From positions 1-33,874 of the IMG/VR virus record IMGVR_UViG_3300028794_000017: 33,874 nt of DNA; one strand, 5' to 3'. This document shows, one piece after another, positions 22,223 through 31,800 of the stretch; the stretch's first letter is position 1, and every line of letters begins with the position of its first letter. This stretch comes from a virus. The notes under the pieces are model-generated. The model ran no database searches. It had not been told where the DNA came from and saw only the letters and a program-made list of their open reading frames with translations. Both the position numbers and the translations under genes were made by a program.

Positions 22223-23721
22223 ACGCGGAAGAGTTCGACTTCGACAAGTATCTGGCGCAGTACGACCCTGTGCTGATCCGTAGGTCGTCGTCGTACCGGC
22301 GTGCGGTGACGTTTGACGAGCCACTGCTGTTCGCGTACATCTACCGCAAGAAAGCACTGTCGCAGGGGATTGGAGAAGTTACATTCGCTGACTTCCACCT
22401 GGATCTTGCGGAGTATGGCAAGACATGGATGGTGCCTAAGCAGTACAACGCGACGAAGGGCAACCGTGACATCTTCGTCGCACCACGGAACATGGGGAAG
22501 TCGACGTGGCTGCACAACATCCTGCCGTTGTGGGCAGCAGCACACGGACACATCCGCATCATCGCTGGATTCGCCAACGCAAGCGACCGCGCGAAGGAAC
22601 GTTTCGGGAACTTCAAATCCCAACTCGACACCAACGAGCTACTTCGCAAGGACTACCCCGAACTAGTGACGCCGTTGATGCGCCGACGTGGCTTCAGCGT
22701 GGACGACACGCAACTGTCGTACCGCGCAGTCAGTGGCTTCGCCTTCAAAGCGTTTGGAGTTGATGGAGACGCGCTCGGTATGAACATCGACGACGAGCGG
22801 CCTGACCTCATCATCCTGGACGACATTGAAGAGGAGTACAGCGAAGAAGAGCGCAACAAGCGACTGGCGCGGATCAGAACTTCAATCCTTCCAATGGAGG
22901 ACCGCGCACACGTCGTCATGGTTGGTACAACGTTGATGCCGAACAACCTCATCCACCAAGCAGTTAAGTCAGTGAAGTTCGGCGAGCACGTTGCATGGAT
23001 TGAAGAAGAGCGGTTCCGTGTCCACCACTACAAGCCGATCCTGTTGCGGGACGACGCGAGCGAACGTAGCTGCTGGCCCGCCAGGTGGTCACTGGACACG
23101 TTGAAGGACATGCGGGGTACACGGGACTACCGGATGACGTGGGAGAACGATCCCATGGCGTTTGAAGGCCGCTACTGGCAGGACAGCGATTTCAAATACG
23201 GGTACCCCACGCCCATCGTCGGCAAGCTGATGTCGATCGACCCTGCTGTCACGACAACGAAGAAGTCGAACTTCACGGGCATTGCGGTGATTGGACTCAA
23301 CCGGCTTACGAAACAGTGCATCGTCACGGACGCGGAGGAAGTCAAACTCGCGGGCGAACGACTGCGGGCACACGTACTGAAGAAGCTTGCTGCGGACCCG
23401 GAGATCAAAGCTGTCCTGATTGAAACTAATCAAGGCGGGGAGAACTGGGCCGCCATCCTGCATCACCTCCCCGTCAAACTTCAGTACAAACACCAGGGCG
23501 GGACAGGTAGCAACAAGCAGGTACGTGCGACACGCCTGCTGACGTACTACCAACGCGGTGCGGTACTTCATGCCGCTAAGTTGCACACGCTGGAAGAGCG
23601 CATGGTGGCGTACGACGGGCGCAAGAACGATGACCTCATCGACGCGGTAGGCACGGGCGTGGAGTGGCTGCTGTTCCCGTCGAGCAAGACGAAGAAGAAC
23701 GAAACCGTCTACCAGGCATAG
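22219..23721 (+). CDS. Terminase large subunit
   Basis: 500 residues from a GTG overlapping the small subunit stop. The ATPase domain has a Walker A-like VAPRNMGKST (87-96) and Walker B LIILDDIEEE (197-206) with the catalytic Glu, then a GTTL coupling motif (236-239). The nuclease domain (about 330-480) has the RNase H-like acidic set: Asp341 (SIDPAVTT), Glu402 (IETNQGG) and the DDLID cluster (471-475). It pumps DNA into the prohead through the portal and cuts it. The length is normal for the family and no truncation is seen. Confidence 0.95.
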   Translation: MNAEEFDFDKYLAQYDPVLIRRSSSYRRAVTFDEPLLFAYIYRKKALSQGIGEVTFADFHLDLAEYGKTWMVPKQYNATKGNRDIFVAPRNMGKSTWLHNILPLWAAAHGHIRIIAGFANASDRAKERFGNFKSQLDTNELLRKDYPELVTPLMRRRGFSVDDTQLSYRAVSGFAFKAFGVDGDALGMNIDDERPDLIILDDIEEEYSEEERNKRLARIRTSILPMEDRAHVVMVGTTLMPNNLIHQAVKSVKFGEHVAWIEEERFRVHHYKPILLRDDASERSCWPARWSLDTLKDMRGTRDYRMTWENDPMAFEGRYWQDSDFKYGYPTPIVGKLMSIDPAVTTTKKSNFTGIAVIGLNRLTKQCIVTDAEEVKLAGERLRAHVLKKLAADPEIKAVLIETNQGGENWAAILHHLPVKLQYKHQGGTGSNKQVRATRLLTYYQRGAVLHAAKLHTLEERMVAYDGRKNDDLIDAVGTGVEWLLFPSSKTKKNETVYQA

Positions 23722-23729
23722 GAGTGACC

Positions 23730-25250
23730 GTGGCGATAACCAACTCAGACGTCGTGGCTTCGTACATGAAGTTCGACGCCGCTCAACCGAAGTACCGGAC
23801 TGCGGAGTTGTTCTACGAAGGTGAGATCGGGCGCACGTTCGGAAGCGAGCGTGTGCAACTACTGATGGACCGCATGAACATCGGCAAAGTTGAGGACTTC
23901 AACTTCGCGTCCATCCCTGTCGACGCGGTGTGCAACAAGCTTCAGGTGACGACGGTCAGTTGTGCGACGTACGACGGCAAGCCGCACGAGCAGGCGCAGC
24001 AGATCATCAGCGAGGGGTGGAAGCGCAACAAGCTGAAGTTGGAGTCGTTCGCGTTGCACCAGGGCGCGTGCGAGTACGGCGACTACTTCGTTCTCGTGTG
24101 GCCGGTGTTCGACGCCGACAGCAAGAAGCCCATCGGGTTCGACTTCGTGCGTGAGTCCCCGCGCAACATGCGGCTGTTCTACGACGAGGATTCCAACTTC
24201 ACCAAATCACACGCGATGAAGTGGTGGTGTGAGGGTGAAGGCGGGGACAAGTCCAAGCTCGTTCACTACATGACGCTGTACTACCGGGACCGCATCGAGT
24301 TCTGGTGCACCGAGGCGGGACAAGACCCGAAGTTGCCGCAGTCGTGGGTAAGTCGGCGGGAGGACGAACCCAATCCCTACGGACAGGTTCCCGTCTTCCA
24401 CTTCCGCACATCCATGAGTGACAAGTACGGCCGCCCGGAACACATCAAGGCGTACGGACCACAGCGGTTCATCAACCACGTCATCTCCAACTTCAGCGTG
24501 ACCATCGACTTCATGTCGTACCCGCAGCGGTATGCGCTGATGGACCCGAAGGGCGATGACCCGAATGTAAACAAGCAAGACCCGTTCGACCTGAACGACG
24601 CCGACGACGATCCCGAAGGCGAGGGACACGCACCCTTCAACGCCGACCCTGCTGCCATCTGGAAGTTGTTCGGCATGACGGGGGTGGGCCAGTTCAACCC
24701 TGCGGACCCGAGCAACTTCATCGAGCCGCTGGACCGTGCGGTCAAGTCCATGGCACAACTGACCGAGACGCCCTTCCACTACTTCGACCCGTCCGGTGAC
24801 ACTCCATCCGGTGAAAGCCTGCGTACCGCGAACGAACCGCTGTACGTGCGAGCCGAGCGACTGGAGATGTTGTTCGAAAGTGAATACCAGGACTCGCTGT
24901 CGTTCGCGCTGTCGTTCTTCGGGATTGAAGATGTTGCAATCGACGTGAAGTGGAAGGCCGTACGCATGGTGTCCGACGCCGAGGGGTGGACGGTCATCGC
25001 GCAGAAGGTGGCGCTCGGCGTGCCCCTGCGGCAATGCCTCCAGGAAGCCGGGTACGAAGACGAACTGGTCAACTCGTGGCTCAACCAGGGTAGCGACGTA
25101 CAGCAGCGTCTAGGCGTGCTGAAGGGCATTGCCGATGTCATCGAGTCGCTGGGTGCATCCATGGCACTGGGCATCGTCGACACGGTGCAGGTGAAGAAGA
25201 TCGTCGCGGATCTGATTGGTGAAGCTGTAGACGACGAGCCCAAGGACTGA
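23730..25250 (+). CDS. Portal protein
   Basis: 506 residues starting at GTG with GGAG 5 bases upstream; the frame is open into the terminase gene but that part has no ribosome site. It is of the SPP1 gp6-type size, with a mixed alpha/beta wing, an acidic internal segment (about 290-312) and a helical C-terminal part. The segment LTETPFHYFDPSGDTPSGESLR (about 345-366) is typical of actinophage portals. The dodecameric ring sits at one capsid vertex, docks terminase and later the neck proteins. It lies between terminase and the MuF-like gene as expected. Confidence 0.92.
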   Translation: MAITNSDVVASYMKFDAAQPKYRTAELFYEGEIGRTFGSERVQLLMDRMNIGKVEDFNFASIPVDAVCNKLQVTTVSCATYDGKPHEQAQQIISEGWKRNKLKLESFALHQGACEYGDYFVLVWPVFDADSKKPIGFDFVRESPRNMRLFYDEDSNFTKSHAMKWWCEGEGGDKSKLVHYMTLYYRDRIEFWCTEAGQDPKLPQSWVSRREDEPNPYGQVPVFHFRTSMSDKYGRPEHIKAYGPQRFINHVISNFSVTIDFMSYPQRYALMDPKGDDPNVNKQDPFDLNDADDDPEGEGHAPFNADPAAIWKLFGMTGVGQFNPADPSNFIEPLDRAVKSMAQLTETPFHYFDPSGDTPSGESLRTANEPLYVRAERLEMLFESEYQDSLSFALSFFGIEDVAIDVKWKAVRMVSDAEGWTVIAQKVALGVPLRQCLQEAGYEDELVNSWLNQGSDVQQRLGVLKGIADVIESLGASMALGIVDTVQVKKIVADLIGEAVDDEPKD

Positions 25251-25252
25251 TC

Positions 25253-26215
25253 GTGGCCAAGACACTGCGCGAGAAGCACGACGAGCAAGCGCTGAACCAC
25301 GAGCTTGCATCGGAGGCGTTTGTATCCGCTGAACTTCGCAAGGCAATCAGCAGTGTCGCGCGCCAGGCAACGAAGGCGTACGTGCAGGCGGCGGGAAGGA
25401 TCACCCAGCCTCTCCCGCTGTCCGGCCGTATTCAGTTCGTCAACACCGTCATCGCTCTGCTTCGTGCGCTGAACCCCAACGTGAAGTCGCGGCTCATGAA
25501 GAGAGTTAAAGACGCGATGCGGATCGGTGCACAACAGGCGCAGGAGAGCATCGGCCGCAAGGTGACGGTCAACCCTCGTCCCAACCGTGCGCTGACGAAG
25601 GAGATCAACGCGGTTGACAAGAAAGCGAAGGAGGACATCGACGCGGCTATCAAGTTCCTCAAGTTGAAAGGCAAGCGGGTCACGTACCGCGACTTGACGA
25701 AGGCAATAGCCATGGCGACTTCATCCGCTGAAAGAGTGGACCGTGCAACAAGGTGGGCGACCAACAAGGGCGTCAACGATGGGGTCGCCGTTGTAGCCAC
25801 TGCAATCGGTGCAAGCAGGTTGTGGGTTGCGGAAGTTGACGCGTGTCTGCACTGCCTCGCGTATGCCGGTGAAGTGGCCAAGCCGGGCAAGCCCTTCAAA
25901 GGCGGGCTCACGTTCGCGGACAAGCCACTGTCGTTGGAACCTGTAGACGGACCACCGTTGCACCCGAACTGTCGTTGCCGTACTCAGCCGTGGTTGGGTA
26001 CCAAGACCGGCGGTGGACCGGGCGACCAGCCGGACTCGTTGAAGCGCGAGGCGCAGCGAATCGTGTTGAAGGGGTGGAGTGCCCACTCGTCCGAAAAAGC
26101 CCGCCTACGTGCTGCTGACAGGCTTATCCGCCATGCACCCAACTTGCCCAAGTCCGTCATCAAACGAGCACGTCAGGATGTGTCGCTGGGCAAGTTCTCA
26201 AGTCGCATCCCCTAG
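25253..26215 (+). CDS. MuF-like minor head protein
   Basis: 320 residues from GTG, two bases after the portal stop. The N-terminal two thirds are helical and basic. The C-terminal signature is a CLHCLAYAG motif (about 199-207) followed by PPLHPNCRCR (about 235-244), the Cys/His pattern of the Mu F-type head morphogenesis family. These proteins bind portal and are packed in small numbers in the capsid; some carry toxin domains, but no additional domain is seen here. The TAG stop is also part of a possible -10 (TAGGGT) that overlaps operator site 3. Confidence 0.88.
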   Translation: MAKTLREKHDEQALNHELASEAFVSAELRKAISSVARQATKAYVQAAGRITQPLPLSGRIQFVNTVIALLRALNPNVKSRLMKRVKDAMRIGAQQAQESIGRKVTVNPRPNRALTKEINAVDKKAKEDIDAAIKFLKLKGKRVTYRDLTKAIAMATSSAERVDRATRWATNKGVNDGVAVVATAIGASRLWVAEVDACLHCLAYAGEVAKPGKPFKGGLTFADKPLSLEPVDGPPLHPNCRCRTQPWLGTKTGGGPGDQPDSLKREAQRIVLKGWSAHSSEKARLRAADRLIRHAPNLPKSVIKRARQDVSLGKFSSRIP

Positions 26216-26230
26216 GGTGTACGTACAATG
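26215..26230. promoter_or_regulatory. Putative operator/promoter, site 3 (upstream of scaffold)
   Basis: GGGTGTACGTACAATG matches sites 1 and 2 through GGGYGTACGTACA. It lies in the gap after the MuF-like gene, about 50 bp before the scaffold start. TACAAT (26224-26229) or TAGGGT (26213-26218) could act as the -10. It would give scaffold and capsid their own regulated promoter inside the virion operon. Confidence 0.5.
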
Positions 26231-26280
26231 ACCGCAAAGGACGCAAGCCCATGTGGGCACAGCAACAGGAGAGGGTCGAG

Positions 26281-27057
26281 ATGACCAGCACACTTGCCGC
26301 CGTATTCCCGCAACACCCCATCACCGGAGTAACCGCCATCGGGTTCAGTTCCGAAGACGAGCCGATCTGGCCTGTGTTCGGTGGTGCCGAAGACGACGAC
26401 ACGGACGACGATGCCGATGATGACGCGGACGAAGAGGAAGAGGACGACGAAGACGACGCGGATACCGACTGGAAGAAGCGGGCCAAGGACGCGGAAGAGC
26501 GCGCACGCAAGGCCAACTACGAAGCGGGCGCACGACGCAAGCTGCTGAAGAAGCACGGCATCGATCCCCGCACCGGTGAGAAGCGCACGTCTGTAGAAGA
26601 TGAAGACGACACGGACGACGACGAGATCGACACCACGAAGAAGAAGACCGGCGAGGGCATCAGCGAGAAAGACGTGAAGGTGCGCGTCAAGAAGGCGGTC
26701 AACGCCGCCGTCGCGGATACCAAGCTGGAGTTGCAGCCGGTACTGCACGCACTGGCCCGTCGTGTCGCGCTGGACGACAGCGGTGTTCTCCCGGAGTGGC
26801 GTGAACTGCTGTCGGAAAAGCTCGATGTCGAAGAACTGGACGTGGACGACGAGGGCAACATCACCGGCCTGGACGAGCAGTTGACCGACCTGAAGCGCCG
26901 GTTCCCCAAGTGCTTCGCCAAGAAGGGCCAGCGGGTCGGTTCCGGACGGGAGACCGGCGGTGCACGGGACCTGGACGGCGGCAAGAAGGGCACCGGCACC
27001 AACAACAAGAAGACGTGGGATCAGCAGATGGACGACATGATGACCGGCGCGTCCTGA
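26281..27057 (+). CDS. Scaffolding protein
   Basis: 258 residues; the ATG at 26281 has AGGAG 8 bases upstream. An in-frame ATG at 26251 is a weaker alternative. The N-terminal motif G-F-x5-EPIW-x-V-x-GGA (21-36) is followed by a very acidic run (37-66), a Lys/Arg/Ala-rich helix, and long charged helical stretches with a basic, Gly-rich C-terminus. Position directly before the capsid gene and this charge pattern are typical of actinophage scaffolds, which shape the prohead and then leave. Its first residues (MTSTLA) and the GGA motif resemble the start of the capsid protein, which also supports this start codon. Confidence 0.85.
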   Translation: MTSTLAAVFPQHPITGVTAIGFSSEDEPIWPVFGGAEDDDTDDDADDDADEEEEDDEDDADTDWKKRAKDAEERARKANYEAGARRKLLKKHGIDPRTGEKRTSVEDEDDTDDDEIDTTKKKTGEGISEKDVKVRVKKAVNAAVADTKLELQPVLHALARRVALDDSGVLPEWRELLSEKLDVEELDVDDEGNITGLDEQLTDLKRRFPKCFAKKGQRVGSGRETGGARDLDGGKKGTGTNNKKTWDQQMDDMMTGAS

Positions 27058-27198
27058 CGCATGGGCGTGGGTACAATCTGCTAGCTTTCGCAGTACGGCA
27101 ATAGTGCGGGTCCGTGTGGACACCTCTCGCAAGAAGCACGCTCATGGAGCAGACAGCGTTTCAAGCCATGAAGTTTCGTGCGGGCGGAAGGGGTTCAC
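27058..27198 (+). promoter_or_regulatory. Scaffold-capsid gap with possible promoter
   Basis: This 141-bp non-coding stretch contains GGGTACAAT (27069-27077), where TACAAT resembles a -10 and matches the TACAAT at site 3. No well-placed -35 is visible. It may add extra transcription for the major capsid gene; otherwise I see only the ribosome site before 27199. Confidence 0.3.
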
Positions 27199-28323
27199 AT
27201 GACTCGCACTCTTGCTTTCCTGGAGACCCGTACATCGGGTGACTACCCGGAGGGTTCCAACGGCCACGTGCCGACCACTGCTCTTCTCGGCTACGGGAAG
27301 AACCACGAGCCGATCTACCAGGTCGCGGGTGGTGCCGTCTCCGACGCCAACATCACTGCCTGGATTCCGATGGAGTACGAAAGCGAAGCGGTTGTCCGCG
27401 TTCGCTCGGAGTCCGCCATCGAGGCCATCGGCTACAAGTACGTGATGACTTCCAAGACGAAGTCGATCCCGCGTTCCGGTGCAACCAAGTCCCACGTCGG
27501 CACGACCTACGTGGACGACGACAGCACCAACGACGAAGTGGTCATCACAGCGCGCCGGTTCAACGGCCGCATCTCGTTCGACCAGGACGACCTGTCGGAC
27601 GCCAACTCGCGCATGAACGTCCGCCAGACCAAGGCGAACGACTGGGCGTCTTCGTACGCCGACCTGTTCGACAACTCATGCTTGGGTGTGTCGGCCGATC
27701 AGAACCTCACGATCGACGGCACCACGCACAACTACATCGCGCCCTTCAAGTCCGTCTACTACATCCTGCGGAACACCACGGACGTCGGTTTGGGCTACAC
27801 GGCGGACGACAACTACCTCACGTGGGACGACGACCTCACCACCACGACTTCGGCGGGCAACCTCTACGACAAGCTGTCGCAGGCGATCGGCAAGCTGGAG
27901 CAGGGCAAGTTCTGGTCCAAGAACGACACCGTCATCATCGCGGCTCCCGGATGGCGCGAGCAGCTTCGTCTGCTCAAGGACGCGCAGGGTCAGCCGGTCT
28001 TCATCAACAACCGCGACGCCAGTGGTGGCACGCAGAACGACTACCTGATGGGCTACCCGGTCTACTGGTCGCGTGGTGCCAAGGTGGCCGGTAAGGCGAC
28101 CGACGACCCGACCGGTGCCGACCTCATCTTCATCGCCAACAAGCGCTTCCTGGCGCGTGGTGACCGGGTGGGCGACAGCGGTTCGGCGGCTCCGGAGTCC
28201 AGCTTCGCGCTGGCCCGCCCGCAGGACGACACCGACGACGCGTCCATGAAGTTCCGTGTCCGGCGTGCGTTCGCTCTGACCCACCCGCGTGCGGCCGTGG
28301 TCATCCAGCGCGTCACCGACTGA
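27199..28323 (+). CDS. Major capsid protein (HK97 fold)
   Basis: 374 residues from the ATG with GGAAGGGG upstream; the frame is open seven codons earlier without a better site. The size, the beta-rich body and the C-terminal strand RRAFALTHPRAAVVIQ (about 353-368) are typical of HK97-type capsid proteins that rely on a separate scaffold. The segment around GYPVYWS (about 280-286) matches the usual A-domain region. The N-terminal arm has G-Y-x5-EPIY-x-V-x-GGA (31-46), shared with the scaffold. It is followed by a strong hairpin that probably limits readthrough, as usual after capsid genes. Confidence 0.92.
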   Translation: MTRTLAFLETRTSGDYPEGSNGHVPTTALLGYGKNHEPIYQVAGGAVSDANITAWIPMEYESEAVVRVRSESAIEAIGYKYVMTSKTKSIPRSGATKSHVGTTYVDDDSTNDEVVITARRFNGRISFDQDDLSDANSRMNVRQTKANDWASSYADLFDNSCLGVSADQNLTIDGTTHNYIAPFKSVYYILRNTTDVGLGYTADDNYLTWDDDLTTTTSAGNLYDKLSQAIGKLEQGKFWSKNDTVIIAAPGWREQLRLLKDAQGQPVFINNRDASGGTQNDYLMGYPVYWSRGAKVAGKATDDPTGADLIFIANKRFLARGDRVGDSGSAAPESSFALARPQDDTDDASMKFRVRRAFALTHPRAAVVIQRVTD

Positions 28324-28351
28324 TCGAGGCAGCAACTACTGCAAGGCACAT

Positions 28352-28386
28352 GAGGCCGGGCTCGGGAATCCCCCGGGTCCGGTCTC
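28352..28386 (+). terminator. Strong hairpin after the major capsid gene
   Basis: GAGGCCGGGCTCGGG (28352-28366) and CCCGGGTCCGGTCTC (28372-28386) pair over 15 positions in the plus-strand RNA, three of them G-U wobbles, with a 5-base loop. In the minus-strand RNA the same three positions would be A-C mismatches, so the structure is selected for plus transcription. It is likely a partial terminator or 3'-end stabiliser that boosts capsid over downstream proteins. Confidence 0.75.
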
Positions 28387-28407
28387 GTAGTTTAAGGAGA
28401 TGAAGTC

Positions 28408-28863
28408 GTGGTTGCACGCAAGCCGGTCAAGAAGACTGCCGCAGCGAAGAAGACTATCCGGCCCTTCCAGAAGCCCGTAGCGGCTCCGGAAGACCTGGAC
28501 CTAGACACGGATACCGAAGAGGAGTTTGAAGACGGTACGGACGACCTGGAGGGCACTGGCGACCCCTTCGCAGATGACGACGATGAGACGCTGGACCCTG
28601 ACGAGGGTGATGAAGACCCGGACGCCGACGATGCGGTGCACAACTACGCGATGCGGGACTTCGTTCACAACGGCGTCTTCACCACGGAGTACGACGTGCC
28701 GACCGGAGGGTTCACCACGGAAGCACATCTCGGCTTCCTGAAGCGCGTGATTGCCGATGCGCAGTCGCTCGATCTGCATGCCCGCACCGCATCCGCCAAT
28801 CGCATCAAGTTCAACCGGGACAAGACCAAGGTGACCTACGGCGTTTCCGTGCGGGAGAGCTGA
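28408..28863 (+). CDS. Head-associated hypothetical protein with basic/acidic N-terminal half
   Basis: 151 residues from GTG with AAGGAGA upstream. The first ~25 residues are Lys/Ala-rich, and residues about 30-77 are almost all Asp/Glu/Pro/Gly. The C-terminal half is a small folded domain with HNGVFTTEYDVPTGGFTTEAHLG (split around 87-109) and helical and strand parts. The gene lies between capsid and fibre genes in the slot often used for head decoration or connector proteins. The charged arm could bind DNA or another capsid subunit. The family is not recognised. Confidence 0.65.
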   Translation: MVARKPVKKTAAAKKTIRPFQKPVAAPEDLDLDTDTEEEFEDGTDDLEGTGDPFADDDDETLDPDEGDEDPDADDAVHNYAMRDFVHNGVFTTEYDVPTGGFTTEAHLGFLKRVIADAQSLDLHARTASANRIKFNRDKTKVTYGVSVRES

Positions 28864-31800
28864 TGGTGCAACTGAACATCGTCGGGTACACGACCGGCGA
28901 TCCACAGAAGGTGGACGTCACCGGCGACATCATGACCGGCAACCTGACCATCGAGGGGTCGGGCGGTAACAGCCGTGTCATCGCAATGGAGTCGTCGTTT
29001 TCAGGCGGTGAAAACACCACTGACAGCACGTCGCGTCTGATCCTGGAGTCGTACCAGCGGGCGCAGTTGACGGCCACCACGGGGCAACCAGGCCACTTCG
29101 GTGAAGTCATCCGTATCTACTCGCGGCGCTGGGACTCCAAGCAGATGATTGCTTGGTATGGACCGACTTCATACGACCCCACGACCCACCTCCCCGTTGG
29201 TAACGACACCGCGTGGTTCTGGATGGGTGCGCACTATGAGGCGAACGACCACGGTTCGGTACACGGTCACTGGTCTGTAGAAGTTCCAGACTCCAACGCG
29301 GAGTTGCAGACACGCTTCGACATGCGGATCTGGAATCCGGATACCGGCGAGTTCGGCATGGACGTCGGAGAGGCGACGTTCTACCAAACGCATCTCGACA
29401 TCAACAACAACGGCGGCGTGCACTTCGACTACAACACCGGCGACATGGTGATGGGTCAAGGAACCAACCCCACGCCGACCAGCGTTGCGCGTCTTGATGT
29501 TCGCAATAACGGTGCCAAGGCGGCCATCTACGCCAGCACGACGGCTGACGGCACGGCGTCGACTGCTGTTGTCCGCGTTGAAACGTCGTCTGCTGCCAAG
29601 CGCGGTATCGACATGCGGGTTGTGGGCGACAACGTTTCGCGTGCACGACTGGATTCCAGTGGCACCAGTGGTTCGGGTGCGCTGACATTCGGAGACGGCA
29701 CGGTTGCCGACGTACGGCTGTACCGCAGCGCTGTGGACGTGCTCTCCACGGATGACAGTTACGTCGTCGCTGTGCGGCAGACAGTGGGTTCCGCAACGCT
29801 GAACAGCCGCAAGTTCTACGTCGAAGATTCAGCCGGTACAACGCAGACGGCGCTCTTCAAAGTCACGGCAGCGGGTACGGCGTCGCAAGCTGTTGTCGCG
29901 GCTGAAGTCTTCGACACCACCAAGCGGGGCTTCGACTATCGCGTGACTGCGGACGGAACCTCGCGTTGGCGCGTGGGCATCAACGCCAACGGTTCTGGAG
30001 AACTTACATTCGGCAATGGCACACTGGCGGACACGAACCTGTACCGCGAGCAAGCCAACATGTTGAAGACCGACGACGTGTTCGTCATCAACAGCACCAC
30101 GGGCGCATCGGCGTTGTCGTCGTTGGTGGGCGGATACGGCAACAGCGTCGCCTTCAAAGGTCTCGTGTTGCAGTCGTCTTACCCATCGGATGATATCGGT
30201 GGCGGGACAGACGGAACCGGGCGTCTGTATACCTTCCATTACCAGCGGGGTAACGCCTACAGCTTCGGTGAGTGGCACCGGGCCATGCTCATGCGCAGTG
30301 ACGCGAAGGCCATGGACTCGATGTACCTGCCGATCCTCAATGGCAAAGTCGCGTTCAACGATGACCGCACACCAGCGTCGGGTGCTTCGTTCTCTCCCGC
30401 CTACTGGACCGGCGCGCACTTCGAAGCCAACGACCACGGCAGCATCCACGGTCACTGGGAACTGGAGATCCCGGACGAGAGTGGTGCGTTGCAAGGGCGT
30501 CTGGAAGTTCCCTACGTTGACCAGACGTTGACGGACGGGCTAGGTAACACCGTCTTCGGTATCGCGTACACGAACATCCGCACCAACCTTGCGGACTTCA
30601 GTGTTCGTGCGCAGTTGATGACGGCCGGTACGTACAGCGGGCAGGTAACCGCCTTGCGCATCGGTGGCAACAACACCGTCAACAAGGACATCAAGATGTC
30701 CATCAGCAGCGACATGAGCGACACCGGACGGCGCTGGGCCATTCGCGTCAACACCGACAGCGAAGTCGGTGGCGGCAACGTCGGTAGCAACTGGCAGCTC
30801 ATCGCGTACGACAACAACGGCTCGCAGCTCGGGTCTTCAATCTCCGTAGACCGTGCAACGCGGAACACGACGTTTGGTGCCGCTGGTTCGCTCGGTGCAC
30901 GCGTTGGTGTGTCGTGGGCTACGGGTCATGGCATCAGCGCGCAGCCGTCCATCTCGCCGGGCTCAAGCAGCGCGTACGACGCCACCATGACAGCAACGAC
31001 GGACCGGGCCTACCAGTCGCGTGTTTCAGGGGATACAAGCTCGCGGCACGTCATCTACACCGATGGCAAGTTGGAGTGGGGAGACGGTACTTCGCGGGAC
31101 ACGAACCTGTACCGCATCGGTGCGAACCGTCTTGCCACGGACGACAGCTTCACCATCACTGCCGGGGAACTCTCGATCGGTGCCGGACTATCGGGCAACA
31201 GCGTCTTCAGTTACACCAACGCAAGTGCGACGAACAACGGGCTCAACCTCACCAACACCGCAAGTGCGGGAAACAGTGGTTCGCCACACGTCCGTATGGA
31301 ATCCATCAACGTCGGGTCGCTGGCGTTCACATCCCGCATCACCGGGGACACGTCGTCACGCTTCCTGCAAACCGTCGCGGGCTCGATGCAGTGGGGGCCA
31401 GGTGGAAGCGCAAGCCGTGATGTGACTCTGTACCGCAACGCCGTGGGCCAACTGAAGACGGACACCGGTTTCACTGCGGCAAACGTCAGCATCGGTGCCG
31501 CACTGGATACCTCGCTGTTGTACGTCAGCGGTGACGGCACGACTTCGAACGTGAAGTTGGTGACTTCAGCGGAGACAAGCCCGAGCACTGCTGTTCTACG
31601 GATTGAAATCCCCACACCTGCAACGGCTTCGGTTTCGAAGCGTGGTTTCGACTACCGGGTTGCGAGCGACAGTGTGTCGCGGATCAGGTTCGACATGAAC
31701 GGTGGACTTGACGCGGACGGCACAACGGTGTCGGCTTCAGGTTCGGGAACGCTGTGGTTCGGTGACGGTGCACTTGCGGACGTTAACTTGTACCGCAAGG

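Noticed and set aside
30628-30635. GTACGTAC inside the fibre gene
   Set aside because: Lacks the GGGY flank and lies in coding sequence, so it is not counted as an operator.
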